Origin: Microvirga ossetica
GTDB taxonomy: Bacteria > Pseudomonadota > Alphaproteobacteria > Rhizobiales > Beijerinckiaceae
Length of the DNA stretch: 64,000 nucleotides
Reading direction: 5' to 3'
NCBI RefSeq assembly: GCF_002741015.1
Contig: NZ_CP016616.1
Span: forward strand, 4,924,501-4,988,500
Shown in pieces: positions 46,313-57,546 of the stretch. Numbering within the stretch: the stretch's first letter is position 1; the number at the start of each line of letters is the position of its first letter. The translations under genes and the position numbers were made by a program. Below the pieces are notes generated by a model. The model worked only from the letters and a program-made list of their open reading frames with translations. It had not been told where the DNA came from and ran no database searches.

Positions 46313-47119
46313 GTGAAGACAGTTGCTCTTGGAGCTGCGCTTCTCTTGTTGAGCAGCGCGGCCTATGCCCAGACATCGACCCAGACCAATTCCGGTGCGA
46401 CAACCCAGTCGCAGTCGTCCTCGGATTCGAACAGGCTGCTGCGCACTCAGTCAGGCGCTGGCAGCCAGACCGACACCACCGGCTCTACGCAACGCGAGTC
46501 CTCCGGTACGCAAACCAATGTGCGCACCCGCCAGGAGAGCGGTACACGCATCGGCGTGGGTATCGAGACTCGCGAGCGTTCCGGTGTGTCGCTCCGCTCG
46601 CGCACGGTTCGTGAGGTCAATGAGCCAAGCGTGTCCGTCACGCGCCGTCGGAGCGTCACGACCTATGAGGAGCCCGATACCGAGATCCACCGCACGGTCG
46701 TGAAAAAGAAGCCCACCAAGAAGGTTGCGGTGAAAAAGACCAAGCGCACCAACAAGGTCGTGTCGAAGAAGCGTCGCTATCAGGTGGTCGAGCAGCCGGT
46801 GGAAGTGCGCCGTCGGACCGTGCGCCGCTACGAGGAGGTCAATGAGCCGAGCGTGTCGGTGAGAAGCCGCACGACGATACGCCGGACGCAGGACACCTCG
46901 CCGAGCGTCGGCGTGTCGGTGGAGCAGCGCCGTTTGAACAACGTCAATATCTCAACGAGCCCGTCTCGCTCGTCGTCACCAGAGACGACAGGCACGGTCT
47001 CGACCCGCAGCCGTACGGACGTGAATGGAGGCACCTCGAATTCCGGAAGCAACCCGACCAATAAGCGCTTGCCGCAGCAGGGCGGTTCCTCCGAGGGCGG
47101 CAGCAACGGCATGAACTAG
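46313..47119 (+). CDS. exported, highly basic low-complexity protein
   Basis: A 268-residue protein starting at GTG 46313 (GGAG ten bases before). A clear signal peptide (VALGAALLLLSSAAYA) is followed by a Ser/Thr/Gln-rich segment, then a Lys/Arg-rich centre (VVKKKPTKKVAVKKTKRTNK) and a Ser/Asn/Gly-rich end. The phrase VNEPSVSV occurs twice (about residues 102-109 and 181-188), each followed by an Arg-rich stretch, indicating internal duplication. No enzyme domain is visible. A cationic periplasmic or surface protein that could bind anionic polymers is a guess. Confidence 0.7.
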   Translation: MKTVALGAALLLLSSAAYAQTSTQTNSGATTQSQSSSDSNRLLRTQSGAGSQTDTTGSTQRESSGTQTNVRTRQESGTRIGVGIETRERSGVSLRSRTVREVNEPSVSVTRRRSVTTYEEPDTEIHRTVVKKKPTKKVAVKKTKRTNKVVSKKRRYQVVEQPVEVRRRTVRRYEEVNEPSVSVRSRTTIRRTQDTSPSVGVSVEQRRLNNVNISTSPSRSSSPETTGTVSTRSRTDVNGGTSNSGSNPTNKRLPQQGGSSEGGSNGMN

Positions 47120-47216
47120 TAAAGTCGAGCCAGTCGTGGCGAGGGAGAGGCCGGGCCGCCGACCTCTTCGCTCTCTGCCAGGTTCACCGTCGCAATTCAC
47201 CAAAGGAGTATGGACG

Positions 47217-47537
47217 ATGAAAAAGATCTTAGTCGCGATCAGTGTCGCCCTCCTCGCCGCCTCGTCGTTCGGCGGTGAGGTGGAGGCCCGTCCCGGTAAG
47301 GGAAAGGGCCATGCCTATGGACATTACAAAAACCATAATGCCCAGCGCTACGTCGTCCAACGACGGGGCAACAACAATGCGGCGATTGCGGCCGGCGTAA
47401 CGGGTGCCATCATTGGCGGTGCGCTCGCCGCATCCGCACGGCCGGCTTATCGAACTTACGATCGGCCTTACTATCGGACATATGAGGCGCCCAGGCGTAG
47501 CTACTACCAGGACGAATATTACGATTACGGTTATTGA
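47217..47537 (+). CDS. small exported Gly/Tyr-rich protein
   Basis: A 106-residue protein with AAAGGAG seven bases before ATG 47217. The signal peptide is KKILVAISVALLAASSFGGE. A His/Lys/Gly segment (GKGKGHAYGHYKNHNAQRY) is followed by a glycine-zipper-like membrane-prone helix (AAIAAGVTGAIIGGALAASA) and a Tyr/Arg-rich tail (RSYYQDEYYDYGY). The design recalls small outer-membrane-associated proteins with glycine zippers. The function is unknown. The gene stands 97 bases behind the basic exported protein gene and ends at a strong terminator. Confidence 0.75.
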   Translation: MKKILVAISVALLAASSFGGEVEARPGKGKGHAYGHYKNHNAQRYVVQRRGNNNAAIAAGVTGAIIGGALAASARPAYRTYDRPYYRTYEAPRRSYYQDEYYDYGY

Positions 47538-47545
47538 CCTTTGCA

Positions 47546-47569
47546 AGGGCGCCTAAGGCGCCCTTTCTC
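47546..47569. terminator. terminator between convergent small genes
   Basis: AGGGCGCC-TAA-GGCGCCCT followed by TTCTC; an 8-bp perfect stem nine bases behind the plus-strand stop. It can also act on the minus-strand gene because the 5' side has AAGGTC only, a weak U tract. Confidence 0.75.
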
Positions 47570-47570
47570 A

Positions 47571-47855
47571 TCAGCGGCCCATGTTCCCGACAGAAATCAC
47601 TGCTCGAAAGGGGCCGTACTCCGTCTGCTTTCGCAGATCGAGCCTTACACGTCCGCTTACCTGCGTTCCGTAAGAGGCCTGAGACCGGGTTCGGGATGAG
47701 CCTGCGAGCGCGTCGGCGCGCACCCGGCCGCTGATCCGCACGCAGGTATCGGAAGCCTGAAGCATGGCGAAGCCTGGCGGACACGAGCCGGCCTGTGCCT
47801 GGGCTGTCGCCGCGAGGCCGGAGAGAACGAGGGCGAGAGCAAAGCACCGCTTCAT
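47571..47855 (-). CDS. porin-like mini protein
   Basis: A 94-residue exported protein (signal FALALVLSGLAATAQAQ). The mature part CPPGFAMLQASDTCVRISGR, then VRADALAG and VSGRVRLDLRKQTEYGPFRAV, reads like the plug-proximal N-terminus of alphaproteobacterial Omp2b-type porins, which carry 'GTDTC(L/V)R(V/I)GGRVRADY' and 'ARTRTEYGTLR'. A real porin needs about 16 strands; only two to three are present. It is either a relic cut down from a porin or a small family of its own. The two Cys suggest a disulfide. Confidence 0.6.
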   Translation of the reverse strand: MKRCFALALVLSGLAATAQAQAGSCPPGFAMLQASDTCVRISGRVRADALAGSSRTRSQASYGTQVSGRVRLDLRKQTEYGPFRAVISVGNMGR

Positions 47856-48087
47856 GACGAGCTTGAGTTTAGCTGCTCCGATGCGTCACTGGCAAGATAA
47901 CGGCCTCTGGCACGGGCAAGCGCTACCCGAGCCGGCGCCTTGGTTTTTGTCGACTGCCCCGATCCGCCGCATGGCGGAGTTCTGGACATCGGGAAAAGGA
48001 TAGGGGATAGCCTGGGTATCATTTCCGTAACGGTATGATCGTAGATTGCCTGCGGTCATCCGCTTCGAATCCACATCACCTGCCTCG

Positions 48088-49212
48088 ATGGTCCTCGATC
48101 CTGTCACCCTCACGGTCACCTTCGTCCTTCTGTCGGCGGTGCTCGGCACATTGCTCCTGTTCTCCTAGGCATTGAACCGGAATGTGACGGCCCTTGCCTG
48201 GTGGGGCGGCGCGTTCTGGCTCATCGCCGTCGGGATCGGATCTGCAAATCTGGGGCGCGGTCAGCCGGTATATGCAGTTCTGCTCGGAGCGAATGCTCTG
48301 GCTTTGCTAAGCTATGGCGCGCTCTACACCGGCTGCAGGGTCTTCAATGGCCGCTCAGCGCCCATGCGGGTCACTCTCACCGGGGTGGCGGTCTGGCTCG
48401 CGGCTTTTCCGTTCATCGCTTCCTCGCAGGGCTACAGGCTGATCCTGGCCTCGCTGGTCGCCTGCGCCTATTCTCTTCTTTCCGCTTGGGAATTGGGAAG
48501 GCATGCCAAGTGACCGCTGGCCTCACCGCGTGTGGCGGTCGTGCTCCTGCTGGGGCTTGCAGCCTTCAATCTGTCGCGCGCTGGGCTTGGGGTCACCTTG
48601 ACCTCCATTTCCTGGATCGACGCTTTCGCCAGCCGTTGGTCTCCCGCCATGGCGCTCCTCCTGGTGGTCTTCGGACCCACCCTGGCCTTCATGCTGCTGT
48701 CGATGGCCAAGGAGAGCATCGAGTTCGAATACAAGCAGGCTGCTTTCATCGATCCTCTGACCGGTGCTCCGAACCGGCGCGCGTTCATGCGGAACGCTTC
48801 TCGGCTCCTTACCGGGCTCGAGGGCAGGCCGGCGAGCTGCCTCCTGTTCGACCTCGATAATTTCAAGTCGATCAACGACTGCCATGGGCACGATGCCGGT
48901 GACCGCGTTCTCACGATCTTCGGAGAAGTGCTGGCAAGCCATCTGCCGGAGCGGAGTTTCGGCCGGCTGGGCGGCGAAGAATTCGGAGCGATCCTTCCGC
49001 TCGATTCCCGTGCTGCCGCCAGTCTGGCCGAACGAATCCGCCATGCTTTCGCCGTAGCCGGAAATGAAAGTCTCGGCGGAACTGCTAAGGCGACCGTCAG
49101 CGTGGGCTGCGCCACCGGTGCCGGTCTCGATGCGAATGCCATGCTCCAGCGCGCCGACGCGGCGCTTTATCGGGCCAAGCGCGGAGGGCGCAACACGGTC
49201 ATCGCGGCCTGA
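48088..49212 (+). pseudogene. membrane GGDEF diguanylate cyclase with two in-frame stops
   Basis: One frame of 375 codons encodes an N-terminal membrane region of about six helices and a C-terminal GGDEF domain, but it is broken by TAG at 48166-48168 and TGA at 48511-48513. Sense sequence continues in the same frame after both. The GGDEF domain (about 48730-49212) is itself complete: FIDPLTGAPNRRAF, LLFDLDNFKSINDCHGHDAG and active site GRLGGEEFGAI. The RxxD inhibitory site is absent. A protein from GTG 48532 could still be made. Loss by mutation is the simplest reading; the ATG start is approximate. Confidence 0.8.
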
Positions 49213-49453
49213 CGGCTTCCCTGACGAAATCGGCATCGGAACTGGTATGAGCGCGCCTCTAGCCGACGAAAGCCGAGTCTTCTCCGAAAGCGGTATCCAC
49301 TTTCCCGTCTGTCGCGCTAGATTTCAACAACTCAAGGTAAGGAAACTGCCGGGTGCCAAGAATAAACTTTTGCATTCCTCAGCGTTAATTTCTCGTAAGG
49401 CAGAATGTGCAATGGTTCCTAGAGTATGGCAGCCGCGTCCGGGGGGGTCAGGC

Positions 49454-49885
49454 GTGACAGACGAAGAGATTGAAGTTGTCGCTGAAGAACTGGCGAAGGC
49501 CGGAGGCGTTTCATGGTATCCGGGACGGACGCGTGGCGCCCTCTTGCGGCCCGTAAGCGAGCGCTACCGAGACCGGGCAAGGCTCGCGATCGCCGCCCTC
49601 GACCGCCTGAGGGCGGTCAACGGCCCGTCCGACCTGCAGGAACCGGCCTTGGAGGCCCTATCGGCGTCGAAAGAGCAGTCTGCGGAGCACCCGGAAGACA
49701 TTCGGCCGGGCGCAACCGTGGTATACCGCCCGCCGGGCGACCAGCGGGCCATCACCTGCCGCGTCGAGCGCGTCGAGGAGGGGCGCGCCTATCTGGTGCC
49801 CGCTCCGCGGGCAGATGTTGGCTGGGTGTCCCTGGACAACCTTATGCCATTCAAGACCGAGACGCAGGCGAAAGACGAGAAGTGA
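49454..49885 (+). CDS. hypothetical protein, 143 residues
   Basis: Unrecognised. GTG 49454 is chosen because the sequence becomes protein-like there (TDEEIEVVAEELAKAGG); the frame is open much further upstream through the GGDEF gene in another phase. The N-terminal half is helical (VSERYRDRARLAIAALDRLR). The C-terminal half looks like a small SH3-like beta barrel: IRPGATVVYRPPGDQRA, CRVERVEEGRAYLVPAP and VGWVSLDNLMPF. No signal peptide. The 240-base gap before it includes a rhizobial-type palindrome remnant (CCGAAAGCGGTATCCACTTT). Confidence 0.55.
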   Translation: MTDEEIEVVAEELAKAGGVSWYPGRTRGALLRPVSERYRDRARLAIAALDRLRAVNGPSDLQEPALEALSASKEQSAEHPEDIRPGATVVYRPPGDQRAITCRVERVEEGRAYLVPAPRADVGWVSLDNLMPFKTETQAKDEK

Positions 49886-49965
49886 CCGGATCCGCGGGAT
49901 CTTCACTTTCGCTCCAAAAAGCGTTAGCAGATTCCGTCCCGTCGGAGTGGGTGGTCAATCCCGAA

Positions 49966-50193
49966 ATGCGTTGCTTCTTCCACCTTGTGAACGATCACGA
50001 AGAGATCGTGGACAATACAGGAATCGAAGTCCACGATTTGGAGAGCGCCAAAGATCAGGCCCAGCTCGCCATCACCGAGTTGCGGCATGAGATCGGTGCG
50101 GATATCGACAATTGGTCCGGTTGGCGGCTCGATATCGTCTGCTCCCAAGGGACGCTCCTGCACTCCATGTCGCTGAACAACACCGTGCACTGA
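49966..50193 (+). CDS. DUF6894-like small protein, copy 1
   Basis: A 75-residue protein beginning MRCFFHLVNDHEEIVDNTGI, then EVHDLESAKDQAQLAI and WSGWRLDIVCSQGTLLHSM. The same pattern is found in the 75-residue protein at 57266, including the conserved F-H-L, D-x-G-I-E-V and W-x-G-W blocks. These small proteins are abundant in Methylobacteriaceae and Bradyrhizobium; function unknown. In-frame GTG 49951 is an alternative start. Confidence 0.65.
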   Translation: MRCFFHLVNDHEEIVDNTGIEVHDLESAKDQAQLAITELRHEIGADIDNWSGWRLDIVCSQGTLLHSMSLNNTVH

Positions 50194-50460
50194 GCATCTG
50201 TCTACTGGTGCCAATACTGTTGGCCGAGTCATCGTGCATGGAATCAGCGCTTCGACGAGCTGATCTTTTCGAGCTTCCGATCTTAACGCTATAGCATTAA
50301 GTGGACGAATCCTATGCTATATGAGTTTATGTTGTAGCGTAGTATAAAATGAATTGTTGGCGTTTACTGCGATATTAATCAGGGGTTGTGGAACTTATTT
50401 CCTGTAAACTGAGTCTTTTCACGCGAGAGCCCGTCCGGGTTAACTCCAAAGGAGTAAGTC

Positions 50461-51351
50461 ATGGATTCGCGTGGACGTTCGGTGAACCTGGGCCGTCAGG
50501 CCTTTCTCTATGGTGCGGCTGTTCTTCTGGTGTCGGGTTTGATGAGTGAGCCGGCATCGGCTCGAGACCGCGGTGGGCGGTCGGACGGAGCTGGGGCCGG
50601 TCTCGGTGCCAGCATCGGTGGCGATAACGGGATTTCGGCCGGCGTCGGACTGGGGCTTGGCGGTGACAGCGGTCTATCGGCCGGCCTCGGTGCGAGCGTT
50701 GGCGGCGCGGGCGGAACCAATGCAGGCCTCGGTGCCAATGTCGGCGGATCGAATGGCATCTCTGCAGGCGCCGGGGCGAATGTCGGAGGTTCAAGCGGTG
50801 TTAGCGCGGGTGTTGCAGCGAACGTCGGCGGCTCCTCTGGCATCAACGCTGGCGGGGGCGCCAGCATAGGGGGCTCGAACGGCGTGAATGCCGGGCTCGG
50901 GGCAAGCGTCGGAGGCTCGAACGGCGTAACGACCGGGCTGGGTACCAGCATCGGAGGGTCCGGTGGCGTGACTGCCGGTGTCGGTGCAGGGATCGGCGGC
51001 TCGAACGGCGTCGATCTGGGTATCGGGGTCGGGATCGGAGGCAGCGGAACCTCCGGAGGCGGATCGGTCGGTGGCGGAACTGGAGGGACAGGCGGCATCG
51101 GCAGCACTGGCGGCCTCAGCAATCCCCGCTCCCCTGTAACGGGAGGTGTGCGTAATCCGCCGACCACAGGCACCGTCAATCCGGGTCAGCCCGGACAGAA
51201 CGACCGCCTCAGGGCAGAGCTGCGCAACATGTCAGAGGACGAGCGTCTTAAGCTGCGGCGCAGCTGCGCCATGGTCTCGGCCTCTCCGGACGGCTTCGAT
51301 TCAGATATGCAAGCGCTCTGCCGACTGATGAGCCGGATATCCTCTCGTTAA
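50461..51351 (+). CDS. exported glycine-rich 14-residue-repeat protein
   Basis: A 296-residue protein with AAAGGAG before ATG 50461 and a signal peptide (FLYGAAVLLVSGLMSEPASA). From about residue 46 to 199 it consists of eleven tandem units of exactly 14 residues, consensus AGLGASVGGSNGVS. A Gly/Pro linker follows, then a conserved helical C-terminal domain (about 245-296) with LRAELRNMSEDERLKLRRSC and a second Cys in LCRLMSRI. The alternating small residues suggest a stacked beta structure or flexible fibre outside the cell. The upstream 267 bases are unusually AT-rich. Function unknown. Confidence 0.75.
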   Translation: MDSRGRSVNLGRQAFLYGAAVLLVSGLMSEPASARDRGGRSDGAGAGLGASIGGDNGISAGVGLGLGGDSGLSAGLGASVGGAGGTNAGLGANVGGSNGISAGAGANVGGSSGVSAGVAANVGGSSGINAGGGASIGGSNGVNAGLGASVGGSNGVTTGLGTSIGGSGGVTAGVGAGIGGSNGVDLGIGVGIGGSGTSGGGSVGGGTGGTGGIGSTGGLSNPRSPVTGGVRNPPTTGTVNPGQPGQNDRLRAELRNMSEDERLKLRRSCAMVSASPDGFDSDMQALCRLMSRISSR

Positions 51352-51427
51352 ACGAGCAGTGTTTTCAGCAGGGGTGCGACGGCCATGTCGCGCCCTTTGC
51401 TTGACCGATGTAGGACAAACCGAAAAC

Positions 51428-52237
51428 TTATCGCCAGGCCGTCACCACAAGCGCGCTCATTCGGTTCTCGACCGGTCCGGCGCCGAAACGTGCTGCGAGA
51501 GCATCCGCGACTTGGGCCGTAACGTCATCGAGGCGATCCGGACCGCGAGCCTCGATCTCTGCGCGAAGCGGCGAGCCCTGGCAGAGTCCCATCGCCGGTT
51601 CTCGCGCCGAAGGAGAGGTGCTGACCTTCTCAACGACGTCGATCTCCACATTCTCGAAGCCCGCCTGCTCGACCTCGCCTCGGATCCGATCCGGGTCGAA
51701 ATAGCCGAAGGGGACGCGCTCGACGAACTTGGGCGGATCGTTCGGGAACGCCTTGCCTGCAGCCTCGGAAACGATGCAACTGACCTCGTTGCGGTCGAGG
51801 GAGTCCCAGACGTTGAAGAGGAAACGGCATCCGGGCTTCAGCACTCGCAGCGCTTCACGATAGCCGGCCTGCTTGTCGGGAAAGAACATGACGCCGAACT
51901 GGCACACGACCGCATCGAAGGAGGCATCGTCGAAGGGAAGGGCCTGGGCGTCGGCCTGCTGCCATCGCACGTTGGGGGCCTGGAGCTTTCCCGACGCAAG
52001 ATCCAGCATGGCCTGGTTCAGATCGGTGGCAACGATCTCCACCTCTCGCGGCAGGGCCTTCGCCAGGGCGCGGGTCACGATGCCCGTTCCCGCGGCCGTC
52101 TCGAGTACGCGGCCCTGCGTCAAGTCATTCAGCCGCGAGGCCATGACCTCGGCATAGGGCTGGAAGAGCAGGGAACCGAGATATTGCTCGTAGAGAGCCG
52201 GAATCGAGCCCGCAAAGGCAGCATCGGTGGCGCTCAT
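51428..52237 (-). CDS. class I SAM-dependent methyltransferase
   Basis: A 269-residue methyltransferase. SAM-binding motif I is VLETAAGTGIVTRALAKALP; the acidic loop VEIVATDLNQAMLD and motif II-like DASFDAVVCQFGVMFFPD complete the UbiE/Methyltransf_11 pattern. ATG 52237 has GGAGGAG directly upstream. No neighbour suggests a substrate; the group includes quinone, sterol and small-molecule methylases. Confidence 0.8.
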   Translation of the reverse strand: MSATDAAFAGSIPALYEQYLGSLLFQPYAEVMASRLNDLTQGRVLETAAGTGIVTRALAKALPREVEIVATDLNQAMLDLASGKLQAPNVRWQQADAQALPFDDASFDAVVCQFGVMFFPDKQAGYREALRVLKPGCRFLFNVWDSLDRNEVSCIVSEAAGKAFPNDPPKFVERVPFGYFDPDRIRGEVEQAGFENVEIDVVEKVSTSPSAREPAMGLCQGSPLRAEIEARGPDRLDDVTAQVADALAARFGAGPVENRMSALVVTAWR

Positions 52238-52381
52238 CGTCTCCTCCACCGTGAAAGAATGGGATGATCGCGCCGATGGGTCAGGCGAGCAAGAGGGTCA
52301 CAGCGCCTCTTTGGCGGTAGGCAATAGTCTAGATCTATCTTGAACCGCCACCCGCTGCCGCTTCGATAAGAGGCGACGCGG

Positions 52382-55378
<2,997 letters not shown>

Positions 55379-55495
55379 CGCCAGCTTAAGCCTTCGAAAG
55401 GGGGAGATTCTGCCTCGTCAGGCGGAAACCGCATATATGTGAGCAGACGCCTGGTGACACAACCCGGAGGTCCGACTCAAGTTGGTCTCATCCTA

Positions 55496-55510
55496 GAACA
55501 AAGAGAGTAC
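55496..55510 (-). promoter_or_regulatory. near-consensus LexA box upstream of uvrA
   Basis: GAAC-AAAGAGA-GTAC on the plus strand (GTAC-N7-GTTC towards uvrA) has one mismatch to the alphaproteobacterial GTTC-N7-GTTC operator. uvrA is a classical SOS gene in this class, so control by LexA is likely. The N7 sequence resembles that of the perfect boxes in the dispersed element. Confidence 0.6.
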
Positions 55511-55583
55511 GCGAAGCAAGGTGACAGAGAGGGAGAATAAGCCTAGCAATATGAAATCGTAACTTTATCCGAGCGAGGCTCGC

Positions 55584-56258
55584 ATGCCCTTCGTCCGGCT
55601 TGCCGCCCTTTGTCTTGCCCTCTCACTGACCGGTTGCGTCGCTACGACCGAACGGGTGACGCTCGTTCCTGACGCACGGCAGGAGATCGTGCCTTCGAAG
55701 GGGCACGACTGGCTGGCCTCGCGTCAAAAAGTCACCCAGGTTGGCCTCATGCATCCGGTTGGGTTCGCCAAAACGGGAACATGGGTGCCCTTCGCCCTTG
55801 AAATGCGAAACCGCGGTCGCACCCCGATCGAATTCCGGATGCAGGACGCCGATGTGCTCTACATGGGCAAGGGTGGCGACCTCATTCTGCCCGTCAAGAC
55901 GATCGAGCAGATCGAACAGGAAGAGCGAAGGCGGCATGCCATGGAAGAGCTTGTCGTCGGCAGTCTCGCTTCTGCCGATGTTTCCCTGGCCATGCAGATG
56001 CGGGCAGGGGTCGGGCAGGCACGTCGGGAGCGGCGAGAAACCATGGAGGCGCTCGAGCGGGAGCACCTTCAAAACCTCGAGGCCTTCCGCCAATATGCTT
56101 TGAAGGACCATACCCTTCAGCCTGGAGCCCTTTCTCAGGCCTTGCTTCTCGTGGAGTTGCCCGAGGCCCATGAGGGAGACAAGCACTACGCCGTCCGGAT
56201 CAAGCTCGGCGACGAGCTGCACGAGTTTAAGGTGGTTCAGTCCACACCGAAATCATGA
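55584..56258 (+). CDS. lipoprotein of unknown function
   Basis: A 224-residue protein with a type II signal peptide and lipobox LTGC (Cys18). Residues 60-105 read like an immunoglobulin-type beta domain (TWVPFALEMRNRGRTPIEFR). A long charged helix (about 110-170, EQIEQEERRRHAMEELV and RRERRETMEALEREHLQ) follows, then a short beta end. No family is recognised. It is probably anchored in the outer membrane. It lies between uvrA (divergent) and ssb; co-regulation with them is possible but not shown. Confidence 0.7.
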   Translation: MPFVRLAALCLALSLTGCVATTERVTLVPDARQEIVPSKGHDWLASRQKVTQVGLMHPVGFAKTGTWVPFALEMRNRGRTPIEFRMQDADVLYMGKGGDLILPVKTIEQIEQEERRRHAMEELVVGSLASADVSLAMQMRAGVGQARRERRETMEALEREHLQNLEAFRQYALKDHTLQPGALSQALLLVELPEAHEGDKHYAVRIKLGDELHEFKVVQSTPKS

Positions 56259-56392
56259 GGCTATGAGGCCTTGGGCTCATAGGGCACGAAGCCCTATTAT
56301 TGGGGACAGGCCTGTGCAGAACCTCCTGCCCGTCTTGCCCCCGGGGCGCCGGGGCCCCAAAACAGCCTCACATAGGCAAGGAGAGCGCCCCA

Positions 56393-56932
56393 ATGGCTGG
56401 CAGCGTGAACAAGGTGATATTGGTCGGCAATCTGGGGCGGGACCCTGAGGTGCGCCGGCTGTCGAACGGGGAGCCGGTGGTGAACCTGCGCATTGCCACG
56501 TCCGAGACCTGGAAGGACAAGGGCACGGGCGAGCGCAAGGAGAAGACTGAGTGGCACTCGGTGGTGATCTTCAACGAGAACCTCGGGCGTGTGGCGGAGC
56601 AGTATCTGAAGAAGGGCTCGAAGGTGTACATCGAGGGCCAGCTGCAGACGCGCAAGTGGCAGGACCAGAGCGGGGTCGAGAAGTATTCGACCGAGGTGGT
56701 GCTGCAGCGTTTCCGCGGCGAGCTGACGATCCTGGACAGCCGCGGCGGCGGTGGCGGCGCGTCGGAGTACGGCGACGAGGAGCAAGGCCAGATCGCCCGC
56801 GGCGGCGATTTCGGACGCTCCCCCTCCCAGGACCGCCGTCCGGCGCCGTCCTCCGGTGGCGGCAATAGCGCGGGTGGAAATAGCGGAGGAGGCTCCCGCT
56901 ACAGCGATATCGACGACGATATCCCGTTTTAA
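56393..56932 (+). CDS. ssb: single-stranded DNA-binding protein
   Basis: A 179-residue SSB. The OB-fold (about 1-112) begins [20 protein letters not shown] and includes [21 protein letters not shown] Gly-rich linker follows and the acidic tip DIDDDIPF, which recruits repair proteins, ends it. ATG 56393 has AAGGAG eight bases upstream; the frame is open to 56300 without homology. It lies near uvrA, as often in alphaproteobacteria. Confidence 0.96.
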   Translation: MAGSVNKVILVGNLGRDPEVRRLSNGEPVVNLRIATSETWKDKGTGERKEKTEWHSVVIFNENLGRVAEQYLKKGSKVYIEGQLQTRKWQDQSGVEKYSTEVVLQRFRGELTILDSRGGGGGASEYGDEEQGQIARGGDFGRSPSQDRRPAPSSGGGNSAGGNSGGGSRYSDIDDDIPF

Positions 56933-56956
56933 AAGCTGCGATTTCCAGATCTCGAC

Positions 56957-56984
56957 AAGGCCGCCGGAACCGGCGGCCTTTTTT
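56957..56984 (+). terminator. strong terminator after ssb
   Basis: GGCCGCCGG-AA-CCGGCGGCC (9-bp perfect stem) followed by six T. Confidence 0.9.
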
Positions 56985-57265
56985 GTTGGCTTCACCACGC
57001 CATCATTCTGTCAGAACCGGAGGCCAGATCGCGACAGGACAAAATCACGAGAGGATGATCGGTCTATGGCGAGGCCAAGGTCATACAGCCTCCTGGGGCA
57101 ATGCACCGAATACTGTTCTTTCCGCCACTCTACGAGGCACGCTGTTATTGTCGGCAAAGCCCAAAACCTGCCTTGCGTGGGTGCGGAGAACCTGCTCATG
57201 TACGAACCTGCCGCGGGATCAGTCGAATCCGGGCGTTTGGATGACGTTTGTTAAGGCTGTCTTGC

Positions 57266-57493
57266 GTGCATTGCTACTTTCATCTTGTACATACGCATGA
57301 ACGTATCCTGGATGAGACGGGCATCGAGGTGTCGGACGTAGAGGCAGCCCATTACCAGGCGCTCAAGGCCATTCAGGAACTGCGGCAGGACGGCGAATCC
57401 GACGAGATCGATTGGCGCGGCTGGCAGCTTGAAGTGGTGGACGAGGCCGGGAAGATCCTGCTGTCCATTCCCCTCGATACGTCGCAGCATTGA
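57266..57493 (+). CDS. DUF6894-like small protein, copy 2
   Basis: A 75-residue protein from GTG 57266: HCYFHLVHTHERILDETGIE, then VSDVEAAHYQALKAIQEL and DWRGWQLEVVDEAGKILLS. It is a paralogue of the protein at 49966, of identical length. TTG 57248 is an alternative start. A terminator follows. Function unknown. The 281-base gap before it has no supported gene. Confidence 0.65.
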   Translation: MHCYFHLVHTHERILDETGIEVSDVEAAHYQALKAIQELRQDGESDEIDWRGWQLEVVDEAGKILLSIPLDTSQH

Positions 57494-57515
57494 CGCTGAC
57501 CACGGCCGGACCGTG

Positions 57516-57546
57516 AGGGCCCGAATACCTCCGGGCCCTTTCTCGT
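57516..57546 (+). terminator. terminator after DUF6894-like copy 2
   Basis: AGGGCCCG / CGGGCCCT (57516-57523 with 57532-57539), then TTCTCGTT; it lies directly before the convergent end of the RTX gene. Confidence 0.75.

Noticed and set aside
48160..48520. Stop-codon recoding or selenocysteine in the GGDEF gene
   Set aside because: One stop is TAG and the other TGA, neither followed by a recognisable SECIS-like hairpin, and both lie in a membrane-sensor region where recoding would be without precedent; two mutations are simpler.
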